DNA of 64,000 nucleotides from Endozoicomonas sp. 8E (GCF_032883915.1 NZ_CP120717.1:2859697-2923696); one strand, 5' to 3'; numbered from the stretch's first letter, positions 1 through 10,900 are shown. Numbers and translations are program-made. Notes: generated by a model not told the origin, from the sequence alone.

Positions 1-548
1 GGGTTCCCACTGGTAGCTGCCCCGAAGCCTGACACCAGGCAGGGTGTAACGGCAGGGAGTGGAGATCAGGTCATCGAACACGCTGGGCACTCCGGTCAGC
101 GGAATGCTGTCTGCTTCCCCACAAAAGGGGTGGCCTTTGGCGCCCTGGTCAGGCCGGAGGAAAAACTCGAAAGCTTCCTGTTTGCGGGTGTCCGACAGGG
201 CGAGCAGCTGGCCGTCGTCGTTCACCATGACCTCAAACCGGTCGCGGGTGTTGGCCGCCAGCAGGGTTTCGCCGTCCGGGAAGTACCAGAAGTCCAGTTG
301 CCTGAAAGGGTTCAACAGAGGGTGGTCAGTGATCGCGGTGATCGGTCTCAGCGGCACCAGTCCCACCCTGGCCGAGAACTGCTCCCGGGCCTGTTCCACC
401 CGGCTGCGCAACCGCTGCTTCAGGGCACGGATGAAAAGCCCGGCACTGGCAGTGGTCCAGGTTGTGCCGGGATGTTCATAGGTCACTCTGGTGAAGACCA
501 GGTTGACTATCCAGCCCAGGTTCAGGCTGTCCATCACCAGGCCAGATT
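1..548 (-). pseudogene. Out-of-frame continuation of toxin A
   Basis: This stretch is almost identical to 28454-29001 inside toxin C, where it is coding, but here it lies beyond the 7-G frameshift and is no longer in frame with toxin A. The homologous frame stays open to the window edge, so the remainder of the gene, including its RTX-like and C-terminal parts if kept, lies to the left. A single-base length change in the G-run would restore one continuous reading frame. The plus-strand ORFs here are shadows. Confidence 0.8.
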
Positions 549-3500
549 GGGGGGGTGAACTGGTGCACACTCAGGGTATCGTTCGACTTGGCGACCATCT
601 GCCCGGTGGCTTCGACCTGCCAGTGCTTAAAGGGTCCTGACTCCAGCGACAGGTTTTCGCTGACCACCCGGGTGTTGTCCCAGGCCTTGTCCGGTATCAA
701 CAGCCGGTAACCACTGAGGGTATCGGCCAGGAGGCTGCCGGAGTGCGCCTGCACACGGGTAAAGATGTGCTGGCCGGCGATCTCTGCCACCGTCCGGTTC
801 TCACCTGCCGGGCGGATCAACTGGAAACCGGAACTCAGCCGCTGGACGCTGCCGGGGCGCTCCATGTCAGTGCTGAAGTGATGCAGGTTGCCGGAGTGCT
901 TGCTGAACATAATGTAATAAACACTCTGACCCCGCACCACCTTATGAACCGGCAGGTGCTCTTCGCGCAGTACCCTCCGGACAGGCTCATTGATCGTTCG
1001 TAGACGACTACCATCGTCTGTATTGCTCGGCGCCTCGCCATCCAGCAGGCTGCTCAGGAAGGCAATATGAGTTCGGGTGTCATCGTCATAAAAACCGGTC
1101 TTCAGTAGCCGTCGATTGGCGTAGTCATCGACGACCCGAAAGGGAATCAGTCTCTGGTTGGATGGCGTTGTGTTGGATGCCGTTATTGATGGGGCAGGAG
1201 GGACGCTGAGCTGGTCATCCAGGGTTTCCGCCGCAATTACCTGATGAGTCAGCTGGCCGGATGGGCTGGCGGTCAACAGGTAATAATAAGGGGCATCAAA
1301 CACCAGCAATTGGGAATCATCTTTGACCCGCACTGTCTTTGATACGCTGTTACCAAACCAGGTGCCATATTTGCTGGCGTCAAGTTCATGGAGGTGCTTG
1401 ATTTCCCGGTTCAGGGCCCCGGCGGTCTGGAATAATACCCGGCCTTTGTCGCGGTCAAAAAAATAGTAGCCCGTAGCCGGGCTTCCCTGGACCGGTTGCA
1501 GATCACTAAGGGCAAGGAGCCGGATTTCCTCACCGTGAAGGGTATCGTACCAGAGCCGGATCCGGTCTAACTGACCCCATTGCGCCCTGGGCAGTCCCAA
1601 CTTGTCAGGGAAGCAGCGGTAGGGTTTTTGAAGATACTCATTGACCTGTCGGTCACAGTCCTGCTTGCGTTGCAGCCAGGCCGGGTTCTGCTCGATCCGC
1701 GAGGGCCGATCGGGCCCCATGGGTGGTGGATCAAAGGCACTGTTCAACTTCCACGGCTGCGGTTTTTCAGGCGCCAACCAGATTTTCAGCCACTGCTCCG
1801 GCGCTCCGGCCATACAGCGTGCACGGATCTGAGGTGAAAAGTCACAGTCTTTTAGCTCCAGCCGGAGGAACCGGCTGGCCCTCCTGGTGTAACGGCTCAT
1901 GATTCTGTTCAGTTTCGATGCCCTTGACGACTTGTCATTCAGTCCTCCAGTGTCGTACAAACGATGAATCACTTTGCCATCCCGCCGCCACTCAAACAGT
2001 CCGTTGACATCCTCGGCCATCACTCTATACGAAACGTCTGGCGTTGGGGCAGGAAACTGGAAACGGGTCTCACCCAGCGTAAGGGTCCAGGTTTTTTCGC
2101 TCTGGTTCAGTTCGGATGAACAGCGTACCGACAAGCCTTCCCACTGAGTAATGCAGATATAGGGGAGCTCTCCATCGTAGCTCAACATCCAGGTAGAGGC
2201 CGACCCACGTGGGTGAAGGCGGATGCGGTGGCCACCGTTGGACATGAGGACGTTGGTGTTATTGGCTCCTTTGGGGCTGTACAGGTCGTAATCCAACAGT
2301 TTGGAAAATTCATCATCGACCTCGCGAAAGAAGACGATGTGATTCTTGTTATTGAGATACAGGCTGGTGGTTGAATGACGGAACTTCAGGCCGTCCGTAC
2401 CGGTGAGCATTTGTCCGAGGTATTTATAGAGATAGGAGATGGTAGATGAGCCATCGACCGTATGCTTGGTGAGCTGTTTTCTTGCCACTTTTTTCCGGTA
2501 AAACCGTTTCAGCTTGCTATCGCTAACGGCATCCAGAAGCTGCGCACCGGGAGAACTGCTGTCTGGAGAACTCCCCGGAAAGTCCTTCTCCTCGTCATAG
2601 GCAAAGGGCGTGTAGCGGAGCCTGGCCTCCCACTCGGGTACGGAAGGCATTAAAATGATGAGTTTATCGGTCATCTGCCCAAGGTTGTGGAACACGCCGT
2701 TTTCGCATTGGTACCCGGTTAAACGTGACTCCTTCTTACATAAGGTCGCCAGAGCATCGTCGATCAGGTTAAAGGGGACAGAAGAGTAGTCGATCCGGTT
2801 GACTTCGGTGGCGCATTTATGGGTAATTTTTACCATAGGGGGCACATTCTTGCACTTTTTCGAGTCCCAGTCTTTATTACTGCGGGCGACGAAGGTTGTC
2901 CGGTTTGAATAGCCGCCACCGTAGGTCAGGGTCTGGTTCACCAGATTGATCGACTTGATGTTCAGGATCAGGGGATTCTTGTCATCCCCGCTGATCAAAG
3001 CATTGAGGGTCTGGTTGCTGGCCAGGAAACTTCCGGGATCCAGTTGAGCGTGCATCGGGTCAAAGACCTGTGCCGCCTTACCCGAGACTTCCCGTAACTT
3101 TTTATAGTTCAGCCTGTTTAACTTCCTTTGATAATGGCTATCAAAAATATTTCTGACAAAGTGCATGATCCCGTCAATCATGAACCCGAATGGCCCGGCA
3201 AAATCTGAGATGATGGAGACAGCCGCATCCACCGACTCAAAGATCACTCTGGATTTCAGTAGTTCCTTGACTTCCGGGTCCTCTTCGGTCTCATATTCGA
3301 TCACGGTCAGGGTGAGACTGGTAGCCTGCACGCCGAAACCCGCTAAGGGTATAAAACGAGCAGCTTTTTTACCTGCTCCTTTGGCTTTTTTCAGTCCTCC
3401 GGGTAACTTGGATCCGCTATTTGCCGGTAACTTTGGCGCTGCCTTATTAGAAGGAAGTGATGGCAAGACAGCTGGGGCGATCACCTTGATCCCGCGTCGC

Positions 3501-6500
3501 CCGAGATCAATCATCTCAATCCCTTGTAATGCCATCGCCGTATAAAAAACCGTCTGACGCCCGATATAAATCTGCTGTTGGGTGTCCGTCATATTCCCGG
3601 GCGAGGAATTTTTATAATGATGTCCTATGGGGGCAATCCCTGTCATCAGGTCGTAAAGGCCTATAAAAGACCTGAGCCTTTCCAGACTGCCGGTGGAGGT
3701 TTTTTTCCCCTTGACTAACATCCCCTGGCGACCCTCTTTCTGGAGAAAGCCCCGGAAGCGGCCAAGGGCTCCGGACGTAAACCGAATGTTCTTTCGGGCC
3801 AGGGTGTCGGGCTCCATAAAGTCCATGCGCCAGCCACGGACATCCCGACGAAGGGTGTCCAGTTGGGGGACCATGCTGTCGGGGAGTGAGTGCCGGGCTT
3901 TAATGTCGCTCAGGGCGGAGCCAAACTCCAGCAGCCGCTGCCTGAATTCGCTCCGCTTACTGGCGACAATGGATAGACTATCCACTGTCGCTGATTGGAG
4001 CTTCGCTGGCACCAAAGTATGGCCAGACGCGCGGGGTGGCAAATACCGGAGAGCTTTTGAATCCGATGGCCGGGGTGGTATCAGCACAGTGGTTTCGCCG
4101 GGAAACAGCCGATATTCCGGCTGTCCGCTGGCCGGAGAGCGCAGCACAAGAGTGTCTATCGCCGGACGGTCCTTTGGCATCAGACGCTCGATATCCTTTA
4201 CCATTCGCTTGAAGGTACGGATGCTTTGGCTCCTGGGTTCGATAATCAGCTCGCCCACCAGAGGTTTGCCGTTGGCGGGCGATTGAGTCATGAAGTTTTT
4301 CAGGGCATTCAGGGCTATGATTCCGCGGGGCTGGTCGCTGTTGGCAAGATTGCTGACGGTCAGGGTTGCGATGCGGCCACCCGGGGCGAAATCAGTGACC
4401 AGTGTCGTTAATGCACGGGTGATCAGTCTGGCTGGCCGACCAATGAGGGTGACGCGGTTGCCGTCACCCCCGGCGATGGCTGACTGAACCCGGCCATCGG
4501 GTTTAAGCAGCACATAACCGGCAGAGGGGGTGGCTCTGAGTAGCAGGGGCTGCCCATTCAAGGTCCCGGCCTTTATCCGCTTTTGGGCGCGGGTAAACGA
4601 TGTATCGTCCATGGCAATGACAGAGTGCATGCCTCGGGTGTCTGCTAACGCGGCCTTGCCTTCCTGACGACGAAATCGGGTGAAAATCGCCTGCAGCCAG
4701 AGCTTCCCCTCGTCGGAGGTATTGAGCAGGGCGATATCGGTGTGGTCCTCCAGATTGAGTTGGGTGCTGGAGCCAGAAAGTAACCGAAGGGCATTCGCCA
4801 GCTCTTTACGCCGAGCGTGACAGCTGGCGCTATCGGCGGATCTTCGTTGCCTGCTACAAGACACCGATGACAGGTTTCTGAAAACACTGATGTTTTCAAA
4901 ATCGTTTTTGAATAGCGCGTTAAGCGTGGCGACATCCCCTGCCTTTGTATGATCGAGAGGGTAGATGTCGTATGACCTTACCTCTACCCGTCTTTTGAGA
5001 GTTGCAAAGGCCCTTTTCTTTGCTTCTTCACTCTGGAAGCTGCTCATTGCCCGCTCAAGCTGGTGGACTTCGTAAGGCTCGGTGTGGAGACATGCGTAGA
5101 GAACAAACCATTCCTGATACGAGGAAGAAACCAGCGCCAGACGGAGTGTGTCTTCCATACGAACAGTTTGTCTCCTGTCCGGATTCGCGAAAACAACTTT
5201 TTCAGTCGCCGGTTGCTCCACTAATCCATGTAAGAGCGCTTCTTGAAAATCATCGTATAATGAGTATTGACTGGCATCTTTTCTGTTATCTTGAAGGGCG
5301 AAGTCGTTTGTGGGTCTGCGCACCTCATCTTCCGATCTATCAGAGTCAGACTCAGCTTCGATCGAACTATCTACTTCGATTACGGGCGCGCGAACCAGAT
5401 TTTCCGTTGTGTCAGGGGCAGGCTTAGCTTCGAGCCAACTATCTGTTTCAAGTGCGCCATAGTCGGACTTATCTTCAACTGTGGCTGAGACCAAAGCTAC
5501 CTTGAGTTTTGAATCCATAGACTTATGGTTGACTATGATTTCGACTAAATTCTCTTTGATTCTCTCATCAATAGGCTTGTTTGTGACTACGACTTTGATC
5601 AAATCCTTTTTGAGTCCGGTTTCGATAGACTCATGTTCGACTATGGTTTTGATCAAATTCTCTTTGGTTCCGGTAACGGTATGGCCAATTTCGAGTTCGG
5701 TATTGGTAAACTTAATTCGGGGCTTGAGGGAGGCCAACCCGAATCTGGCCTGGTATGTAACGATGTTGTCGTTATTCAGGGTAAAAACAATACGGTTGAG
5801 TTCAGAATAAGGTGCATCTTTAGAGGTTGACGGCCTATCAGGATCACCACCAGTCGTTTGCTGAGGAACGCCTGCTGAAAGGGGACCCCGAACCGCAACA
5901 GCTGTATTTGCACGGATACCTACTTTGGTTAACTCCCTCAGAACTTCAGGTATAACATAATCATTTTGGCTGGTATCCAATGTACCCTCAGAACCCGGAA
6001 TGTCTTGTGCAGAGTTATCAAAAAAGAATGTTATGCTTTGAACAGTGGTACCCCTGGGGATCGCCATATTTAAAAGCCATGATAGCTCTTCCACTATTTT
6101 CTGTGAGTAGAAAGAGAGACTATTATTCGAAATAACAGGGAAGTAAAGACTTCCGGCTATGATGACTCTGGTGTCTTCGCCAATGTTATTGGGTGGTACT
6201 CCTTCTATTGTTTTAAGTTTTTTTCTTCTCTCTGGATGATTTTTAACAAAGTCGTACAAAACGCTTTCTTTTTCAGTTTGATACATTTTATAAAGATCAT
6301 AAGACTTTGTTAAATATTCGCCTTTATTGTCCTCACTAAAACAAAAATTAAGTACTATTAATTTGTCGTATTCACGTTTACGTACTGTATGTAAATCGTC
6401 TATGTCAGGATCATAAGATTTCCTGTTATAGAAGGGGGTGTTCGCTAAGAAGTTATCAGTTGGATGGATTAAAGGTTTTGTAGATATTTGCAATTTTATT

Positions 6501-7714
6501 ATTCTTTCAAAAGCGTCATAACATAATTGATTTATAATGTGGTAGTCAGCCTCCCTGGTATCATCTGAAAGGGCAACTAACATTGTTGCAATGTTATCAA
6601 CGTCATTGCTGGAGGTAATGACTTTGTTTTCTCTGTAGAATTTTTCGATACTTTTTTTTGTGCCCGGTACGAGTTCTTCTGTGCTTATTGGTGATTTTCT
6701 CAAATTATCTGCAGTTTCTTGAAAAAAACGCATTTCATCGAGTAGTATTCTGAACATTGGATTTCTTGGGCGAGATGCCGCCACTATTGGCTGGATTGTA
6801 GCGGCAAGAGATCCGGCAACACTATTTTCTTCAGAATTTACTTTTGTACTTAAAAATACTTTATAATGGTTACTTGTGTTTAGGCTTTGCTCTTCCAGTT
6901 CATGGAATAGGTCACCAATGCTGGTGCTCTCTACGATGCCTTCGATCTGACTAATCACTTCTTTCGGTAGGGCTTTGTCGTATGCCTCAAAATAAGGAGC
7001 AGGGTCTTGAATAATTTTTTCTGAAAACATTTTCTCTAAAATAGCACGTATCTTAGCTCTTTCGAGCCGCTTTTTTCTCTCATTATCTACTGCTGTTCCC
7101 GATATAAGCTCGAGCAAATTGCTCCTTTTTAGAAAGGGTCTAATCTTCAGCTTTGGCAGTAGTCCTTTGTCAATATATACCCCTCCAATTTCGTATTCAT
7201 GAAACAGTCCTATATATCTTTCGACTATCAAAGTATTAGTACGGCTTAAATTGTACCTGATATAATTAATGTTGATTTTTTCAAAATGACCAGTGTCTGT
7301 ATGAACTTCAGCGTTGCCGATGGATTTTTTGATTTCATTTAAGAGATTATTGATTCTGGTTATTTGGATGTTAAACGCCTTCTTTACATTATCTGAAAAA
7401 TCAGATTTCATTATATCCAGAGTTTCTATGTCAGCGCTTTCACCTATAAAACTATCAACTTTTGCCCAGATACTATCTCTCAACTGCTCAAGATCAGCAG
7501 GATAATCTTTCTCAATAGTTATTTTGTTTCTCTCAGAAAAAAGCAGCGAATATAGAATCTTTTGGTATATCAAACGTTCGGGGGCCCATACATGGATTGT
7601 ATGCTGCGTGTTCACCCTGGCCCATATTTCCAGAAAACTCGACTCCCAGCCTGCTATAGGACCGACAAAACAAACATGAATATTCTTGGGTACTACGGAG
7701 TTTGGACGTGGCAT
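476..7714 (-). CDS. Toxin A: GT44-like giant toxin, frameshifted (2412 aa ORF)
   Basis: Large-clostridial-toxin-like protein. Residues about 8-190 resemble the TcdA/TcdB glycosyltransferase (GT44): an N-terminal NIHVCFVGP strand and, at 170-187, the block HEYEIGGVYIDKGLLP, matching the family's IGG-Y-D-x-D-LP block. The second Asp is replaced: D182-K183-G184. Residues about 449-565 look like a decayed C80 autoprotease. A linker of ~19-aa repeats (about 680-760) follows, then an acidic stretch, a conserved body, and a hydrophobic segment (about 1452-1520) like the TcdA/TcdB translocation region. The start is ATG 7714 with AAGGTG 5 nt upstream. The ORF ends early because a G-run (549-555) has 7 G where paralogue C has 6; the last ~25 residues are out of frame. 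Reading frame is certain; the toxin class is likely; enzyme activity is doubtful. Confidence 0.85.
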   Translation of the reverse strand: MPRPNSVVPKNIHVCFVGPIAGWESSFLEIWARVNTQHTIHVWAPERLIYQKILYSLLFSERNKITIEKDYPADLEQLRDSIWAKVDSFIGESADIETLDIMKSDFSDNVKKAFNIQITRINNLLNEIKKSIGNAEVHTDTGHFEKININYIRYNLSRTNTLIVERYIGLFHEYEIGGVYIDKGLLPKLKIRPFLKRSNLLELISGTAVDNERKKRLERAKIRAILEKMFSEKIIQDPAPYFEAYDKALPKEVISQIEGIVESTSIGDLFHELEEQSLNTSNHYKVFLSTKVNSEENSVAGSLAATIQPIVAASRPRNPMFRILLDEMRFFQETADNLRKSPISTEELVPGTKKSIEKFYRENKVITSSNDVDNIATMLVALSDDTREADYHIINQLCYDAFERIIKLQISTKPLIHPTDNFLANTPFYNRKSYDPDIDDLHTVRKREYDKLIVLNFCFSEDNKGEYLTKSYDLYKMYQTEKESVLYDFVKNHPERRKKLKTIEGVPPNNIGEDTRVIIAGSLYFPVISNNSLSFYSQKIVEELSWLLNMAIPRGTTVQSITFFFDNSAQDIPGSEGTLDTSQNDYVIPEVLRELTKVGIRANTAVAVRGPLSAGVPQQTTGGDPDRPSTSKDAPYSELNRIVFTLNNDNIVTYQARFGLASLKPRIKFTNTELEIGHTVTGTKENLIKTIVEHESIETGLKKDLIKVVVTNKPIDERIKENLVEIIVNHKSMDSKLKVALVSATVEDKSDYGALETDSWLEAKPAPDTTENLVRAPVIEVDSSIEAESDSDRSEDEVRRPTNDFALQDNRKDASQYSLYDDFQEALLHGLVEQPATEKVVFANPDRRQTVRMEDTLRLALVSSSYQEWFVLYACLHTEPYEVHQLERAMSSFQSEEAKKRAFATLKRRVEVRSYDIYPLDHTKAGDVATLNALFKNDFENISVFRNLSSVSCSRQRRSADSASCHARRKELANALRLLSGSSTQLNLEDHTDIALLNTSDEGKLWLQAIFTRFRRQEGKAALADTRGMHSVIAMDDTSFTRAQKRIKAGTLNGQPLLLRATPSAGYVLLKPDGRVQSAIAGGDGNRVTLIGRPARLITRALTTLVTDFAPGGRIATLTVSNLANSDQPRGIIALNALKNFMTQSPANGKPLVGELIIEPRSQSIRTFKRMVKDIERLMPKDRPAIDTLVLRSPASGQPEYRLFPGETTVLIPPRPSDSKALRYLPPRASGHTLVPAKLQSATVDSLSIVASKRSEFRQRLLEFGSALSDIKARHSLPDSMVPQLDTLRRDVRGWRMDFMEPDTLARKNIRFTSGALGRFRGFLQKEGRQGMLVKGKKTSTGSLERLRSFIGLYDLMTGIAPIGHHYKNSSPGNMTDTQQQIYIGRQTVFYTAMALQGIEMIDLGRRGIKVIAPAVLPSLPSNKAAPKLPANSGSKLPGGLKKAKGAGKKAARFIPLAGFGVQATSLTLTVIEYETEEDPEVKELLKSRVIFESVDAAVSIISDFAGPFGFMIDGIMHFVRNIFDSHYQRKLNRLNYKKLREVSGKAAQVFDPMHAQLDPGSFLASNQTLNALISGDDKNPLILNIKSINLVNQTLTYGGGYSNRTTFVARSNKDWDSKKCKNVPPMVKITHKCATEVNRIDYSSVPFNLIDDALATLCKKESRLTGYQCENGVFHNLGQMTDKLIILMPSVPEWEARLRYTPFAYDEEKDFPGSSPDSSSPGAQLLDAVSDSKLKRFYRKKVARKQLTKHTVDGSSTISYLYKYLGQMLTGTDGLKFRHSTTSLYLNNKNHIVFFREVDDEFSKLLDYDLYSPKGANNTNVLMSNGGHRIRLHPRGSASTWMLSYDGELPYICITQWEGLSVRCSSELNQSEKTWTLTLGETRFQFPAPTPDVSYRVMAEDVNGLFEWRRDGKVIHRLYDTGGLNDKSSRASKLNRIMSRYTRRASRFLRLELKDCDFSPQIRARCMAGAPEQWLKIWLAPEKPQPWKLNSAFDPPPMGPDRPSRIEQNPAWLQRKQDCDRQVNEYLQKPYRCFPDKLGLPRAQWGQLDRIRLWYDTLHGEEIRLLALSDLQPVQGSPATGYYFFDRDKGRVLFQTAGALNREIKHLHELDASKYGTWFGNSVSKTVRVKDDSQLLVFDAPYYYLLTASPSGQLTHQVIAAETLDDQLSVPPAPSITASNTTPSNQRLIPFRVVDDYANRRLLKTGFYDDDTRTHIAFLSSLLDGEAPSNTDDGSRLRTINEPVRRVLREEHLPVHKVVRGQSVYYIMFSKHSGNLHHFSTDMERPGSVQRLSSGFQLIRPAGENRTVAEIAGQHIFTRVQAHSGSLLADTLSGYRLLIPDKAWDNTRVVSENLSLESGPFKHWQVEATGQMVAKSNDTLSVHQFTPPIWPGDGQPEPGLDSQPGLHQSDL
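549..555. repeat. 7-G homopolymer that breaks toxin A
   Basis: Seven consecutive G on the plus strand (C on the coding strand). The equivalent run in toxin C, 29002-29007, has six. Six keeps the frame (HQFTPQSGLV), seven shifts it (HQFTPPIWPG) and leads to a stop at 476. It could be a slippage-prone switch, a fixed mutation or a sequencing error. Confidence 0.85.
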
Positions 7715-7780
7715 GATAACACCTTATAGATTACCCCACATGGTTTCACGAAGGGTTTCGATAGTCACTTTATTCACCGG

Positions 7781-7886
7781 TGTGTGGTTGTAGGGCTTTA
7801 AATACGAAAAAATTGCACCATGCAGTGTAGTTCGAAATTGAGATGCTGACTTTCTTGTCAGTTTTATATAATAAAAATGTCGTATT
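7781..7886 (-). promoter_or_regulatory. Conserved toxin-upstream element, copy 1
   Basis: The 205 bp between the stop of toxin B and the start of toxin A holds a block found at three other sites in the window (36364, 39844, 45996). Shared landmarks on the plus strand are GGTTGYAGGGCTTTAAATAC, a run of A, ATGCAGTGTAG and TATATAATAAA. It lies 67-172 nt upstream of the toxin A start, so a promoter or 5' leader is the simplest reading, but no convincing -35/-10 pair was identified. A small hairpin, CTGAC/GTCAG at 7846-7861, is present only in this copy. Confidence 0.5.
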
Positions 7887-7919
7887 AATTTTTAATGGTA
7901 GGATTTATTAATTTTTTTA

Positions 7920-10900
7920 TTAATTGCCCATCGTCGCTAATGTTTTCGGCGTTGTCAGGTTCTGCATTGTTCTACCGCTTTCCGGCGGCACATACGACAG
8001 GCTCTCGCCACTGCGATTGCCCTTCAGGGCGTTGATCTCCTGAGCCAGACGCTGGTAGTGTTGGTTCAGTTCTGTGTCATTCAGGATCGCCAATACTGGT
8101 TGCCCACTGTCTTCTTCACCCGTGTTAACGTCGTCTTTCTCACCTCCGGCCAGACTACACAGGTATTTCATCAGCTGTTGCCCTCTGCGAATGATCTTGT
8201 TCAGAAAGGTCAGGGCACCGTCGTCTCCACTATCACTGTCACTGGCGGCCAATGCGCCGCTCTCATTCAGTGAGCGCCTGCCGCGTGGTCGGGCGTTTTC
8301 TGAAGGCCACTGTGCCTGCGGTACAGAAGTCCCGGGCTCTTGCCCCCGGGTTGAGTTATCCGGTGCTTCGGTGGTGAACGTCATACTCACTTGCGCAAGC
8401 ACCTCGCCCATGCTGAGCACCCGGTTATTGACGATCAGGCGTTCAACGGTCTCGCCTTCCCTGCTGAAAAAATTCTCTACTCGAAGGCTCTGGGTGGAGT
8501 CAGGCTCAGGGCTATTTTCGCTGTTTTTCAGCAGGCTATCATTCGGCAAGACAGTCAGAATAAGATCCCTGCCCGACTTTTGATATTGCAATGTCTGGCA
8601 GTCATGGGTATTAATTTCGAGCTGGTCAGCCGTGCCCGTGGCGTTTGCCAGAACCCATTGGTCAGAGTTAGAGAAGTCATCGCCAGAAAAGTAGTAAGTG
8701 ACGCTCTCTTTATCTATCAGGTACTGATGTCGGAGGATTTTTTTCTGTAACAGTGAATAGCCAGACTCCAGCCGTTGACCGATGAACTGCCTGTCATCCA
8801 GAATCCCGTCATCCAGCTCCAGGCTGTCTGGCCAATCATTGGCATAGACGAGGTAAGGGTGCCGCCAAGTGCCTATCCTCACCAGATGTTTGACACCGGA
8901 TGCCATCATTTTTATGCCGTCAGGCGAGGGGAGATGCTGACTGATGACCAGTTTCTCAACGGCATAACAGTTCAGCGCCCGAATTTTTCTGATTGGCTTG
9001 AAGGCCTGGGTTGCCAAAGCAATCTGGCCATTCCGGTAGATGGTTAGAAAACCACTGTCATTTATTGTCATGGCCAGGTGCTGACGTGGGGAGCTGAAAA
9101 ATTGCCTGACCCTTCTGTGAAAGACCCTGAAACCCTCCGTTAGCCTGATTTCCAGTCCCCCGGATTTCAGGCTCAGGCTGATGGCATCAGAGCCGCCAGC
9201 ATCAGCAAAATGAACCAGCGTACTCCCGGCCCGTGTTCCCCAGCCGAGAGGCAGGCCCCGGCGAATCCAGGCTGCCAGAAAAAAACGGCCGCCGGTGACC
9301 GGAGGCGGCATCAGGCGTGACAAACCGGCTGGACAAGGAACCTGCTCCTGGTCACTGCTGTCAGTGGCATTGCGCTGCTCCAGCGAACGCCAGCTTGCTG
9401 CCTGCACATCCGCAAGGCTGACACCAGCCATTCGAATACGGTTAAACGAAGAGGGGGCAAAGAACAGTTTCACGGCGCTATTTTCCCTGCCATTCTCCTT
9501 TGAATTCTCCAGCTCCAGACTGACAAGGTTATTGCCGGAGCCGGGGTGGACACTGGCACCGCTGCTTTTGAGGTGGAAAATATCATTGCCCGAATCGCCG
9601 AACAGCCCGGCCCCCGGCTTGACAGTACCCGAGATGAAGAACACGTCATCACCTGGCCCGCCATGTACCGGTGCTGTGATATTGCCAAGCCGGTAAGTGC
9701 CATCCAGTCGTTTATCAACCGTCAACCTGGAGTAATAGTAATTTCGAAGTTTTTTGCCGCTAAGCAGCCTGGTTCCGTTGTTGCCCGGAGCAATCGTTGT
9801 CAGGCGCCAGATATGCCGTTCCAGACTGTTGATAAAGTGCCCGGTGACCAGGCTGCCATCCTTGCGCTCACAATGGGGAACGTGCTGTAAATGGATGCTG
9901 AAAAATAAGTGTCCGGCGTCGTTCACATCCAGACGGGTATAATTTCCGGTCAGTCGCCATTCCAGCTTTTCAGGCTGCACCCCGTGCAATACCAGGGTAT
10001 TCCCGTTGTCCCGGTCAACGATTTGGGTGCCATTGGCCTGCGGGTAAATAACGTAAATATCCGGCCCCAGGTCGCCAGAAAGCAGGTCAGGCCCCAGGTT
10101 CGCCACCATTCGGTCAGCTTTCGGGCTGCCATAATGTCGGTTGTATCCAGCCCCCCCAACCGTGGTGGTGATTGAGCTGTTGCCCTTGATGCGGGGAGAG
10201 GAAATCCTGAAAATATCATCACCCCCTCCGCCATCGACGGCAAGCCCAGCGAGGGCCGGAATGCTGAAGATATCGCTGCTATCGGGGCCTTTGAAAACCT
10301 CAAAGTTGCTGACACTTAACGACCATGTGTTACGGATGCTCCTCGATCCCGGTCGCCTGAGCGTATAAAACAGACGAGCCTGGATGTTTATCTCCTCAGA
10401 ACAGGGCCGCGAATCCTTTGCAGGGCAAGAGCGCCTCACTGAGCCTGGCACCACAGACAGGTGGAGCCGGACAAATTCCGGGGCAAGGATTGCCCGGCTC
10501 AAGTCCAGCGTGTCTTTACCCGGACCACCGTTAAAATGGAAGGGCGTCGGCAGCTTCAGAAGTAAAAGGGTGTCATCACCCCCTCTGCCATGAAACCTGC
10601 GCAGCGAACCTCTGGACATATAAACGTTATCTTTATCATCACCGAAAAAGTTGATGCTTCCCTTCCCGGTGTCCTCCAGGATAAAGTTCCGGACCGTTAA
10701 ACTATTTTTCAGGCCGACAGTCACAGCACGGCTGACGGGCAAGTTAAAGAGCAGCGTATTGGCACCACTTCCTCCGTCCAGGGAGGTGCCTCTCTGCCAG
10801 GGCGCATTGACGATGAGCCGGTCATCTCCATCCCCCATGTCCACCTTGTCGAAACCACCTCCGGTGCTGAAAATATCCGTACCATTGGAGCCAAAGTAGG

